Positions 25,597-34,100 of a stretch of DNA of 64,000 nt are shown piece after piece. Under the pieces are notes generated by a model. That model did not search any database. It was given only the letters and a program-made list of their open reading frames with translations, and had not been told where the DNA came from. The position numbers were made by a program, and so were the translations under genes. The stretch comes from Candidatus Flexifilum breve (GTDB taxonomy: Bacteria; Chloroflexota; Anaerolineae; Aggregatilineales; Phototrophicaceae), in the NCBI GenBank assembly GCA_016717205.1, contig JADKGC010000001.1, positions 248,001-312,000 on the forward strand, written 5' to 3'. Each line of letters begins with the position of its first letter. Positions within the stretch are counted from its first letter, which is position 1.

Positions 25597-26688
25597 GAGC
25601 GCCCACCCCTGCTCCATCCGCTCCAATGTTCCGGCCAATGACCGGACGCCGCTCGTGGCGTCCGGCGCTTCCACATTGCACGCGCCGACTGCGCAGGCAA
25701 AGCGCACCGCCCCCTGTGGGCCAAAGCCGCGCAGCAGCGCCGTGATGAAGCCCGCGTAGGCGCAGTCGCCCGCGCCCGTCGCGCCGACCACCGTCACGTC
25801 GAAAGCCGGCTGATACAGTTCCAACCCCGCCCATACCAGTGGATCTAGCCCCAAGCGCCGCTCAAACTGGGCGAAGGTCCCCACCTGCGGCGCAGTTTTG
25901 AGGTAGAAGCCGTATTCGCCCAGTTTGAACCCTGCGATCTTCACGCCCATGCTCAGGAGTTCGTCGCCGAGATCGCTCAGGTACGCCTGATTGATCTGCG
26001 CCAGCGCGCGCCCGCCCCAGCGGTCGTAATCGGCCCGACGCAGCATGAAGATGATCTCCTCGATGCTCGGCAGGAAGATGTCAACATACGGCAGCGTATT
26101 CGCCAGAATCGTCTGCCAATCCAACTTACCATTCGCGCTGTTCGGGTCGGGGTGCGTCATATCCAGCGAGGTGATCGCGCCCAGCGCCGTCACCTGCTGA
26201 TAGATGGTGCGCAAGGCGTCGCCGCCGTTCGCAGTCAGGCGCGGCAGCAGCGTCGGGTAACCGAGGTGAAAGAACTTCGCCCCGTCGATAATCGCGAAGT
26301 TGACATCACTCACGTCAAACTGCTCGTTGATGCCGGGGCAGTGCAGGATGATGCGGTCGGTGTTCTCCGGCGAGATGATCACCGAGTACGAGCTGAAATT
26401 CCCCCGACGCACCTGCAGCAAATCGCCCAGCTGCCCGCCATACTCATTCAGTCGGGACGTGATCATCTGACCGAGCAGGTCGTCGCCGATGGACGACATT
26501 AGCCCGACGTTCACGCCGAGGCGATGAAACGCCAACCCCGTGTTCGCGACCGCTCCACCAGTAGCCACGGTCAGTGCGCCGACTTCGAACAGTTTCCCCG
26601 GCGACGAGAGCGCGCTCAGCGGCAGGCGAGTGGCGTCGGGCAGCAGATCAGCGCACAACTGCCCGCACACAATGACATCATAAGCCAT
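25576..26688 (-). CDS. PfkB-family sugar kinase (second copy)
   Basis: A 370-residue ribokinase-fold kinase, longer than the 328-residue kinase at 18565 and not closely similar to it. The N-terminal half has GGAVANTGLAFHRLG, and the catalytic signature is GATGAGDCAYAGF. The segment between (PSIEEIIFML, then about 40 extra residues) is larger than in ribokinase. It is in the same direction as the Gfo/Idh and aldolase genes upstream but separated from them by a 210-base repeat-filled gap. The 3' end overlaps the convergent ROK gene by 21 bases. The substrate is unknown. Confidence 0.88.
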   Translation of the reverse strand: MAYDVIVCGQLCADLLPDATRLPLSALSSPGKLFEVGALTVATGGAVANTGLAFHRLGVNVGLMSSIGDDLLGQMITSRLNEYGGQLGDLLQVRRGNFSSYSVIISPENTDRIILHCPGINEQFDVSDVNFAIIDGAKFFHLGYPTLLPRLTANGGDALRTIYQQVTALGAITSLDMTHPDPNSANGKLDWQTILANTLPYVDIFLPSIEEIIFMLRRADYDRWGGRALAQINQAYLSDLGDELLSMGVKIAGFKLGEYGFYLKTAPQVGTFAQFERRLGLDPLVWAGLELYQPAFDVTVVGATGAGDCAYAGFITALLRGFGPQGAVRFACAVGACNVEAPDATSGVRSLAGTLERMEQGWALSARRLA

Positions 26689-26762
26689 CTAGAGTTCCTC
26701 AAAACACTAATTCCGAAACCATTTCTAAGGGCGAGAGTGACGAACCGCCTGTGATTTTGTAG

Positions 26763-26882
26763 GGATGCGCTTCTGCGCGTCCGCCGAACCTCACCCCTCA
26801 ATCCCCTCTCCCAAGGGCGAGGGGACTTAAGAACGCCGTTTGTCTCCCCTCTCCTCTTTTCGGAGAGGGGTCGGGGGTGAGG
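26763..26882. repeat. Composite palindromic repeat (hairpin plus two-armed element)
   Basis: A GTAGGGATGCGC-TTCT-GCGCGTCC hairpin at about 26759-26782 is followed by an element with outer arms CCTCACCCC (26789-26797) and GGGGTGAGG (26874-26882). Inside are two stems: CCCCTC/GAGGGG (26803-26824) and CCCCTCTCC/GGAGAGGGG (26846-26870). The gap between the PfkB and Gfo/Idh genes holds nothing else. The same layout recurs at 58134-58218. Confidence 0.75.
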
Positions 26883-26898
26883 TTGCTTTTATCGTTGA

Positions 26899-28050
26899 CT
26901 AAATCGTCACCACAGACTGCCGCTTGTGCGACTCCAACGCCGCCGTCAGCACGGCGTGATGCGCGGCCGTCTCTTCCGGCGTCGCGCAGTAGAACGACTG
27001 CTGCATGCCGCCGCGCCCATGCGCGACTTCATCGCAGAAGGCCGCCCACATCTGCAAAATGCTGTCCGAAAAGCCGAATTCGAAAATGCCGCCCGTGATC
27101 GTCGGGTACGCGCTGGTATAGCCGAGGCTTTCCTCGTTCCACGTCTGCCGAGCGCCGCTTTTGTAGTCCATTGTGTAGTACGATTTCGGCTGGCGGGTGG
27201 AGAAGCGTACGCTCTGTTCCGTCCCGTAGATGTTGATGTACCACGTGTTCGTCTCACCGGGCGCGATGCGGTACGTCTTGAGCGTCATGGGGAACGAACC
27301 ATGCTGTTCGCTCTCGACATCGCACAGCAGGATCGCGTTGTCCCACGTTGCACACGGCACTTTGACGCCATCCTTGTTGAAGCGTTCGGTGACGATGTTG
27401 CTCAGCGCGGCGCGCACGTTCTTCGGCTGCCAACCCGCCCGCAGTGGAATGTGAAACACATGCATGCCGAGGTCGCCCATGCAGCCGTACTCGCCATTGA
27501 TGTCGATCATGCGCTTCCAGTTGATTGGCTTGTTGGGGTCGATGTCGCTGCTGTGGAGGAAACCCGCTTCGACCTCGATGATCTTGCCGAAGCGGTTCTC
27601 TTTGATGCTCTGCAATATGCGCTGACCGCCGGGGTAGAACGGGAGTTCCGAGGAACAGCGCACCAGCACCTCCGGGTGGGCGTTGATCGCATCCAGAATC
27701 GCCGCGTTCGCCGCGCGGTCAATCCCAAACGGCTTTTCGCCGAGCAGATGCTTCCCCGCGGCGATGATGTCGATGTAGAACTGCTGGTGCAGATTATGCG
27801 GCACCGCGCAGTAGATCGCGTCGATTTGATCGCTGTTCAGCAGATCGTGATAGTCGCCCGTCTTGATCTGGATCGACGGGAAGTTAGCCGCGAACCAGTC
27901 GAACAGCGCGGGATTCGAGTCGCAGATGCCCGTGATGACTGGCTCGACATCAAGGTTGAGCAGATGCATCCAGCGGGCAGCGGCGCTGGCAAACTCGCGT
28001 CCCATCAGGCCGAGACCGATCACGCCGAAGCGAATTTGCTGCTTGCTCAT
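26899..28050 (-). CDS. Gfo/Idh/MocA-family NAD(P)-dependent dehydrogenase
   Basis: A 383-residue oxidoreductase. The N-terminal Rossmann fold begins GVIGLGLMGREF, the family Lys motif is EKPFG, and the C-terminal sheet domain has GDLGMHVFH carrying a likely substrate-binding His. Family members oxidise or reduce sugars, inositols or their derivatives. It overlaps the start of the upstream aldolase reading frame's end by 4 bases (28047-28050), a typical coupled arrangement. It belongs to the operon DeoR - aldolase - dehydrogenase. The substrate cannot be assigned. Confidence 0.92.
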   Translation of the reverse strand: MSKQQIRFGVIGLGLMGREFASAAARWMHLLNLDVEPVITGICDSNPALFDWFAANFPSIQIKTGDYHDLLNSDQIDAIYCAVPHNLHQQFYIDIIAAGKHLLGEKPFGIDRAANAAILDAINAHPEVLVRCSSELPFYPGGQRILQSIKENRFGKIIEVEAGFLHSSDIDPNKPINWKRMIDINGEYGCMGDLGMHVFHIPLRAGWQPKNVRAALSNIVTERFNKDGVKVPCATWDNAILLCDVESEQHGSFPMTLKTYRIAPGETNTWYINIYGTEQSVRFSTRQPKSYYTMDYKSGARQTWNEESLGYTSAYPTITGGIFEFGFSDSILQMWAAFCDEVAHGRGGMQQSFYCATPEETAAHHAVLTAALESHKRQSVVTI

Positions 28051-28889
28051 GCGTTTGCGCCTCGCAGATAGCTCATGGCCTGTTCCGGCGTCGCGTTGTC
28101 ATGCACGACCGCCATCAGCGCGCGGGTGATCGCCGCCGGGTGCTCATGCTGAATCACGTTGCGCCCGTAGACAATGCCCATCGCGCCCTGCTGCATCAGG
28201 TCATAGGTGCGCTTGAGGATTTCCTCGTCGGAGACCTTGCCGCCGCCGCGCACGAGCACGGGTTTGCCCGCGGCCATCTCGATCACGCGGTGATACTGGC
28301 TGACGTCGTCGGTCGGGTCAGCCTTGATGATGTCCGCGCCCAGTTCAATCGCCTGTCGAACGAGCGGCATGATCTTGTCGATGTCGCCATCGACCATGTA
28401 GCCGCCCTTCGCATTGTTGGCCTGCATGACCAGCGGTTCGATCATCAACGGCATGCCGTAGCGTTCGCACAGCGGTTTGAGCGCCATGATGTTCTGTACG
28501 CACTGCTCCCAGACTTCCGGCTGCCCCGGGAGCATGAAGAGATTGGCGACGACGCAGGACGCATCGAGGCGGATGGCATGTTCGAGTGGCTCGTGGATCA
28601 TGCGGCTGTACAGGGTGCGCGGCAGGGTGGTGCCATACAGGTTGGCGATATCGGTGCGCAGCACCAGCGCGGGCTTGCGCTTGCCGGGGATGGCTTGCAG
28701 CAGCGGCGCTTGACCGATGCTCAACTGAATCGCGTCCGGGTCGGCTTCCACCAACAGGCGGACGGCTTCGGGCATGTTCTCAATGCCGCTCAAGAATCCT
28801 TTTTCGCCAAAAAAGCCGTGATCGACGGCCACATCAAAACATTTGCCGTCCGGGGCAAAGAGCCGGGCTAAACGATAGGCAACGCTCAT
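28047..28889 (-). CDS. Class I aldolase, DhnA/LsrF-like (DeoC/FbaB superfamily)
   Basis: A 280-residue TIM-barrel aldolase. It has the opening strand FDVAVDHGFF, the Schiff-base lysine in ADIIKADPTDD and the phosphate-binding VRGGGKVSDEE near the C-terminus. These features fit the DhnA-type fructose-bisphosphate aldolase and LsrF group. It is unrelated in detail to the LacD-like aldolase at 17598, so the locus carries two aldolases of different subfamilies. It starts 13 bases after the DeoR stop and overlaps the dehydrogenase gene by 4 bases. Confidence 0.88.
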   Translation of the reverse strand: MSVAYRLARLFAPDGKCFDVAVDHGFFGEKGFLSGIENMPEAVRLLVEADPDAIQLSIGQAPLLQAIPGKRKPALVLRTDIANLYGTTLPRTLYSRMIHEPLEHAIRLDASCVVANLFMLPGQPEVWEQCVQNIMALKPLCERYGMPLMIEPLVMQANNAKGGYMVDGDIDKIMPLVRQAIELGADIIKADPTDDVSQYHRVIEMAAGKPVLVRGGGKVSDEEILKRTYDLMQQGAMGIVYGRNVIQHEHPAAITRALMAVVHDNATPEQAMSYLRGANA

Positions 28890-28902
28890 AGTATCCTCAA
28901 TT

Positions 28903-29691
28903 CTAGCTGCGAATGACTTCTATTCCGGTCGTGCTCAGAGCGACCGCCGCCTCGTCCGCCAGTTGATCGTCCGTGATGAGGACGTCAATCTCGGTCAATG
29001 GCGTAACATTGAGCGACCGGACAATTCCAAATTTGCTGCTGTCGGCCACCAGCGCGACGCGCGCGCCCTGCTCGACCATCGTGCGCTTGATCTCCGCTTC
29101 GAGCGTGTTCGACGCCGTGACGCCGTGCGGCACATCGAAGCCCCCGCACGCCAGAAAGGTCCAATCCGCATTGAACAGGCGCAGCGAGTGCAGCGTCTGC
29201 GGGCCGATCAGCGAGCGCGTGATCGGGCGAAGAATGCCCCCTGGCATGATCAATTCGAGATAGGCGTAACTGCTGGCTGCGGCGGCGACGTTCAGCGCCG
29301 GGGTGATCACGCGCAAATAGTCGAAGGTTTGCGGCAGGTGCTTGATGATTTCGACCGTGGTCGTGCCCGCGTCCACGATGATCGTCTGGCCGCTGGTGAC
29401 CAACTGCGCGGCGCGCTGGCCGATGCGCTGTTTGCGCTCACGGTAGAGGGTGCTGCGCTGGTCGAGGAAGGCTTCTTCTTCGGTCGGCGGCGTCTTGGAG
29501 ACCGCGCCGCCCCAGATGATCGAGCATACGCCCGCGCTTTCGAGGTCGCGCAGATCAGCGCGGATGGTCACAGCTGAGACGCGCAGCAGTTCGCACAGTT
29601 CGACAGTGCGAACTGCCCCTTCCCGCTTCAAAATCTCCGCAATGATGCGCTGCCGCTCGACGGCCAGCAGCGCCGACTCTTGATTGTCCAT
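28903..29691 (-). CDS. DeoR/GlpR-family transcriptional regulator
   Basis: A 262-residue regulator. The N-terminal DeoR helix-turn-helix reads VERQRIIAEILKREGAV, then VSAVTIRADLRDLE. The sugar-phosphate-binding domain shows the family Asp and Thr cluster VDAGTTTVEI. ATG 29691 was chosen (GGGGA 6 bases upstream) over a TTG four codons earlier. It heads the operon that continues into the aldolase and dehydrogenase genes. It probably represses this operon until a sugar phosphate intermediate binds. Confidence 0.93.
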   Translation of the reverse strand: MDNQESALLAVERQRIIAEILKREGAVRTVELCELLRVSAVTIRADLRDLESAGVCSIIWGGAVSKTPPTEEEAFLDQRSTLYRERKQRIGQRAAQLVTSGQTIIVDAGTTTVEIIKHLPQTFDYLRVITPALNVAAAASSYAYLELIMPGGILRPITRSLIGPQTLHSLRLFNADWTFLACGGFDVPHGVTASNTLEAEIKRTMVEQGARVALVADSSKFGIVRSLNVTPLTEIDVLITDDQLADEAAVALSTTGIEVIRS

Positions 29692-29715
29692 GCCAATCCC
29701 CAAACCAACGGCCCA

Positions 29716-29744
29716 AGTCTAGTCACTTGCGTTTTTCTTGTCAA
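29716..29744 (-). promoter_or_regulatory. Promoter of the DeoR operon
   Basis: On the minus strand TTGACA (29744-29739) and TAGACT (29721-29716) are 17 bases apart, a near-consensus sigma-70 type promoter 25 bases ahead of ATG 29691. Confidence 0.7.
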
Positions 29745-29745
29745 A

Positions 29746-29805
29746 CTTTCACTTTTATTTTATTTTTTCGTATTCGAACAGGTTTCGAAAGATTCGCAAA
29801 CATAT
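29746..29805. promoter_or_regulatory. Possible DeoR-type operator region
   Basis: Just upstream of the -35 box are T-rich repeated words (CTTTCACTTTTATTTT, then TTTTTTCG), followed by TATTCGAACAG, the palindrome TTTCGAAA and GATTCG. Tandem TTTC and TTCG words are typical of DeoR-family operators. The exact borders are a guess. Confidence 0.45.
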
Positions 29806-29836
29806 CGCTGTGCATCTACGCACGCTGCGATTGGCG

Positions 29837-29864
29837 GTAGGGGCAAGGCGCGCCTTGCCCCTAC
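29837..29864. repeat. Perfect 28-base palindrome, copy 1
   Basis: It begins GTAGGGGCAAGGCG and reads the same on the other strand. An identical 28-mer lies at 49623-49650, also between genes. Confidence 0.85.
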
Positions 29865-29877
29865 ACAAGTTCACACA

Positions 29878-29938
29878 CCGTAGGGGCGCACCTGTGTGTG
29901 CGCCCGTTTTGGGCAGACACGCAGGTCTGCTCCTACGG
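29878..29938. repeat. Two-stem element with outer arms
   Basis: Outer arms CCGTAGG (29878-29884) and CCTACGG (29932-29938) enclose two hairpins, GGGCGCAC/GTGCGCCC (29884-29905) and GCAGAC/GTCTGC (about 29914-29930). Together with the preceding palindrome it fills the 3' gap between the DUF4432 gene and the DeoR gene. Confidence 0.75.
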
Positions 29939-29961
29939 TTCGTGCGAAGGCCAGACGTAGA

Positions 29962-30993
29962 TCACACGCTGATCACCTCGACCTCAAGCCGATACTCGCG
30001 CGTTTCTCGCGGCTGCAAAATCGGCAGATCGCCGCGTTCGCGGGCAGTCGCGCGCCCCTGAATCACGCCGCAGTTCGCCGGTTCCACGCCGAGCACATAC
30101 ACGCCCTCGCCCATCTGCTTCCACTGGAACACATACGGCAGAGTCGACGTGTCATAGCGCCAGCGCAGACCGAGGCCGAGCGCCGGGTTTTCGAGCTGCA
30201 CGCTGGCGAAGCCAGCGGCGTCGGCGCGCGGACGGTGCCGGAACACCTGCTCGCTGTAGCCGGACGTCGGCGGCTGGAAGCGTGACCAGTCCGCCAAGCC
30301 AATTTCGGCGATGGCGTCGCGAGCCTCGGTGCTCTCTGTATCGATCACCAACCGCGCCTCGGCACTCAACAGCGGCCACCCAAGGTTAAAGTGATACAGG
30401 AGCATGTGCGGGTGCGGCGCGAAACCTTCGTTGGTCACGCGGTCGTGAATTGTGATGACCGATGACCCCAGGCGCGTTGTGATCGTTCGGCGCAGCACGA
30501 GATTTTCGCCAAACACCCGCGTCTGCCGCATCTCCCCGGTAATTTCGAGGCAGTACTCGTCATCCTGCCAGTAGGTGCGGTAATTGGCATACCGCGCCGG
30601 GATGCTGCCGAGCCGCCCATGCAGCGGCATGGGGTCGCCATTATCGACGTTCGGCGCGCCGTATTGATCTAATCCGCAGGTCGCGAGCAGCCCGCCGGGG
30701 AACGCCCGCAGCCATTCCAACCCGTGATTCTCGGTGAAGGCCGGGTGGCTGTCGCCGACCGACGAGCGCCACGCCAGCGCCATCCCGTTGTAGGCACACG
30801 CCGAGATATCCAGCGCGCGGTCGGCGCTGACATGGAAGGTCAAACCGCTGCCCGTCCAGATTTCGAACAGGCGCGCGCCGCGTTCGCTGCCGTCCGCCGC
30901 TTCGACGAGTTTAATCCCGGCGATCTGATCGAGATGCCCCACCTGCCGGATGAGCTGGTCGCGCGTCCACTGCTGCCCGTAGAGATAAACCAT
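29962..30993 (-). CDS. DUF4432 protein, aldose-1-epimerase-like fold
   Basis: A 343-residue protein matching the DUF4432 pattern: RGARLFEIWTGSGLTFHVSADRALDIS near the N-terminus, GGLLATCGLDQYGAPN, then GRLGSIPARY and HPHMLLYHFNLGWPLL. The family has the galactose-mutarotase beta-sandwich and is thought to interconvert sugar anomers or epimers. ATG 30993 has GGAGG 9 bases upstream; the frame extends further 5' but without a ribosome site. It stands at the edge of the carbohydrate locus, divergent from the large kinase gene, and may assist its sugar metabolism (inference). Confidence 0.85.
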   Translation of the reverse strand: MVYLYGQQWTRDQLIRQVGHLDQIAGIKLVEAADGSERGARLFEIWTGSGLTFHVSADRALDISACAYNGMALAWRSSVGDSHPAFTENHGLEWLRAFPGGLLATCGLDQYGAPNVDNGDPMPLHGRLGSIPARYANYRTYWQDDEYCLEITGEMRQTRVFGENLVLRRTITTRLGSSVITIHDRVTNEGFAPHPHMLLYHFNLGWPLLSAEARLVIDTESTEARDAIAEIGLADWSRFQPPTSGYSEQVFRHRPRADAAGFASVQLENPALGLGLRWRYDTSTLPYVFQWKQMGEGVYVLGVEPANCGVIQGRATARERGDLPILQPRETREYRLEVEVISV

Positions 30994-31170
30994 AATTGCG
31001 TGCCTCCAAAGTCTATTCCAGTGCGGATCAACTGTGACCATGTTCGCCACTTTCTGCAACAACCACCGCGGAACCAACGCACACCCGCCGACGTTATGAG
31101 TCTGCACGCCCTCCCCGGCCAAATCCTGCTAAAATGGAGGGCGAATACGGGGCAGGTGAAGGCAAAGAGC

Positions 31171-34100
31171 ATGCGGTTGGGATCCTACGAAGTCCTTGAG
31201 GAAATCGGCAGCGGTGGTATGGCGTCCGTGTACCGGGCGCGGCAAGCCAGCGTTGACCGGGATGTCGCCATCAAGGTGCTGCACAAATCCGTCGATGGCA
31301 AGGACGAAAGTATCCTCCGCTTTCAGCGCGAAGCCCGTCTGATTGCTCGGCTGGAGCATCCGCACATTTTACCCGTCTACGACTTTGACGGGTCGCACAA
31401 CCCGCCGTATATCGTCATGCGCTACCTGAGCGGCGGCACGCTCAAAGAAGTGATCAGCCGCGGCCAGCTTCCGTTTGACGAAGTCGGCTTCCTCATGCGC
31501 CAGCTCGGCGCGGCGCTGGATTATGCGCATCGGCAGGGCGTCATCCACCGCGATATCAAGCCGTCAAACATCATGATCGACCGCGACGGCAACACGTTCG
31601 TCACCGACTTCGGCATCGCCCGCATGGCGGGCGGCACGGACAGCACCATCACGCAGGCCGGAGCGCTCGTCGGCACGCCGGAATACATGTCACCCGAGCA
31701 GTTGATGGGCAACGACGAGATCGATCACCGCACCGATATTTACGCGCTCGGCGTGATGCTGTTTCAGATGCTCACGGGGAAGCTGCCCTTCCCAGCCGAG
31801 CCGATCACAGCGCTCATTTTCCATCATCTGCAATCGCCCGTGCCGAGCGCCAGCGTGCTCAACGGAACGCTGCCCCCGGCCATCGACGAGATCATTGCCC
31901 GGGCGATGGCCAAGGACGCCCGCCAGCGTTACGAGTCAGCAGGTGCGTTGGCGCGCGATGTGGTGCACGCCCTCGGTCAGGTGGCAGAAACGCCCGCGAC
32001 GCTGCGGCAGGTCGCCTTGAGCGCGACCACGAGCAAGAGTCGCACGCCCACCACCGATACCGCCCCGACACCGACCGAACAGAACAAAGTCGTGACCGTC
32101 GTCCACATCGACGCGGTCGAATACGACGAGATGCTCGAAACTGTCCGCGGTGCCGAAGCCGCCCGCAAAGCGGTCAAGGCACTGTGGGACGAGGCGCAGC
32201 GTCTGGTCGACGCGCACGGCGGCAAGATCATCGAACAGGCGGACCGACATCTCACCGCGCTGTGGGGCATGACGACCAGCCGGGAAGACGATACCGAACA
32301 GGCGGTGCGCACAGCGCTGCATGTGCAAGCGTACCTGCGCGCGCAAGTGGTCGGTCTGGGCGAGGAGGGCGAACCGCTCCCGCTCAGCATTGGCGTCAAT
32401 ACTGGGCTAGCGCTCCTGTCACCGGGGCGCAGCGCCGATTCGGTCACAGCGACGGGTTTCGGCGTAACGTTAGCCGTGCGCCTCGCCGAAAGTACCTCCG
32501 GCGACATCCTGATCTCGCATGACGCCTATCGCCATGTGCGCGGCGTCTTTGACATTTATCCCGGCGATCCGCTCAAAGTGCGTGGGCGCAAGGAGCTGGT
32601 GCCCACCTTCCGCGTCACCGCGCTCAAGGAACGGTCGCTGCGCATGGAAACGCCGCTGATCGAAGGTGTGGAAACGGCGATGATTGGGCGGCACAGCGAG
32701 CTCAAGCAGCTCCAGAACGCCTACCTCAACGCCTTTGAAGACGAAGAGACGCAGGTCGTCACGCTGACCGGGGCGGCGGGGCTAGGCAAGTCGCGCCTGC
32801 TCTATGAATTCGAGCAGTGGGCGGAACTACGCGAAGAGTCCTACCGCATCTTCCGCGGGCGGGCGACCGCCTCGGCGCTGCAGCGTCCCTACGCCCTGCT
32901 GCGCGACATGCTCTCCTTCCGCTTCATGATTCTTGACAGCGACCCGCCCGCCGTCGTCCGTCAGAAAGTCGAAACGGGCGTCGCGACCCTGGCGCAGGGT
33001 GACGCGGAGATGGCCGCCTTCATCGGACAGCTCGCCGGGTTCGATTTCTCGGACAGCCCGGCCATCAAAGGCATCCTCAACGACGCGCAGCAGATTCGCC
33101 GCCGCGCCAAGCAGTTCTTCACGCGCTTCATCGTGCGCGTGTGTGAGCAAGACCCGGTCGTCATGCTGCTCGACGACCTGCACTACGCCGACGACGCCAC
33201 GCTCGATCTGCTCAACGACCTGTTCGTCGACCAGCCCGCGCTGCGCCTCACGGTAATCTGTCTCGCGCGTCCGGCGCTGCTCGAACGGCGGCCAACTTGG
33301 GGCAGCGGTCAGTCGTTCCATAAACATCTGACGCTGCTGCCGCTGGACAAGCGTGAAAGCCGCGACCTCGCCCGCGAGATCCTACAAAAAGTCGCCGATT
33401 TGCCTAAATCGCTGCGGGATTTGCTGGTGGAACGCGCCGAAGGCATCCCGCTGTTCATGGAAGAATTGGTCAAAATGCTGATCGACGATCGGGTGATCGT
33501 TAAGGTGAGCGACGACCAATGGACGGTGGAAGCCGCGCGCCTCAACACGCTGCGCGTCCCGCCGACGCTGCTCGGCTTGCTGCAAGCGCGTATCGACACG
33601 CTGCTGTATCCGGAAAAGCTCGTCTTGCAGCGCGCCTCGGTGATCGGACGCATCTTCTACGACACCGCCATCAGCACGCTTGACGCGCTCGACGAAATCC
33701 ACCTTGACGGCATCGCAGATATTCTGGCGACGCTGGTCGAGCGGCAGTTCATCTCCCGGCGCGAAACGTCCGCGTTCGCCGGGAGCGTCGAATACACCTT
33801 CGCGCAAAGCATGGTGCGCGACGCGCTTTACGACAATTTGCTGCGCCGCCAGCATCAAACCTATCACCGCGGCGCGGCGCAATGGCTGATCAGCGCGAGC
33901 GGCGCCCGGCAGGATGAATATCTGGCGTTGATTGCCGAGCACTACGAACGCGCCGACGACAGCGAACAGGCCGCCGATTACTTCCGCTTGGCGGGCGATA
34001 AAGCCCATGCCATCAGCGCCTACCGCACTGCCCTCGCCCTGTACGAGCGCGGCGTCGCCCTGACGGTGAGCAAAGCGCAGCTTCTGGCGAAAATCGGACG

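Noticed and set aside
26789..26882. tRNA-like cloverleaf
   Set aside because: Outer arms with inner stems resemble a cloverleaf, but T-loop, anticodon and acceptor features are missing.
26926..28071. Open frame antisense to the Gfo/Idh gene
   Set aside because: The sense strand encodes a clear Rossmann-fold dehydrogenase; the antisense product has no family features.
30724..31170. N-terminal extension of the multidomain kinase
   Set aside because: The in-frame extension overlaps the divergent DUF4432 gene, is Arg/His-rich and precedes a standard kinase start at 31171.
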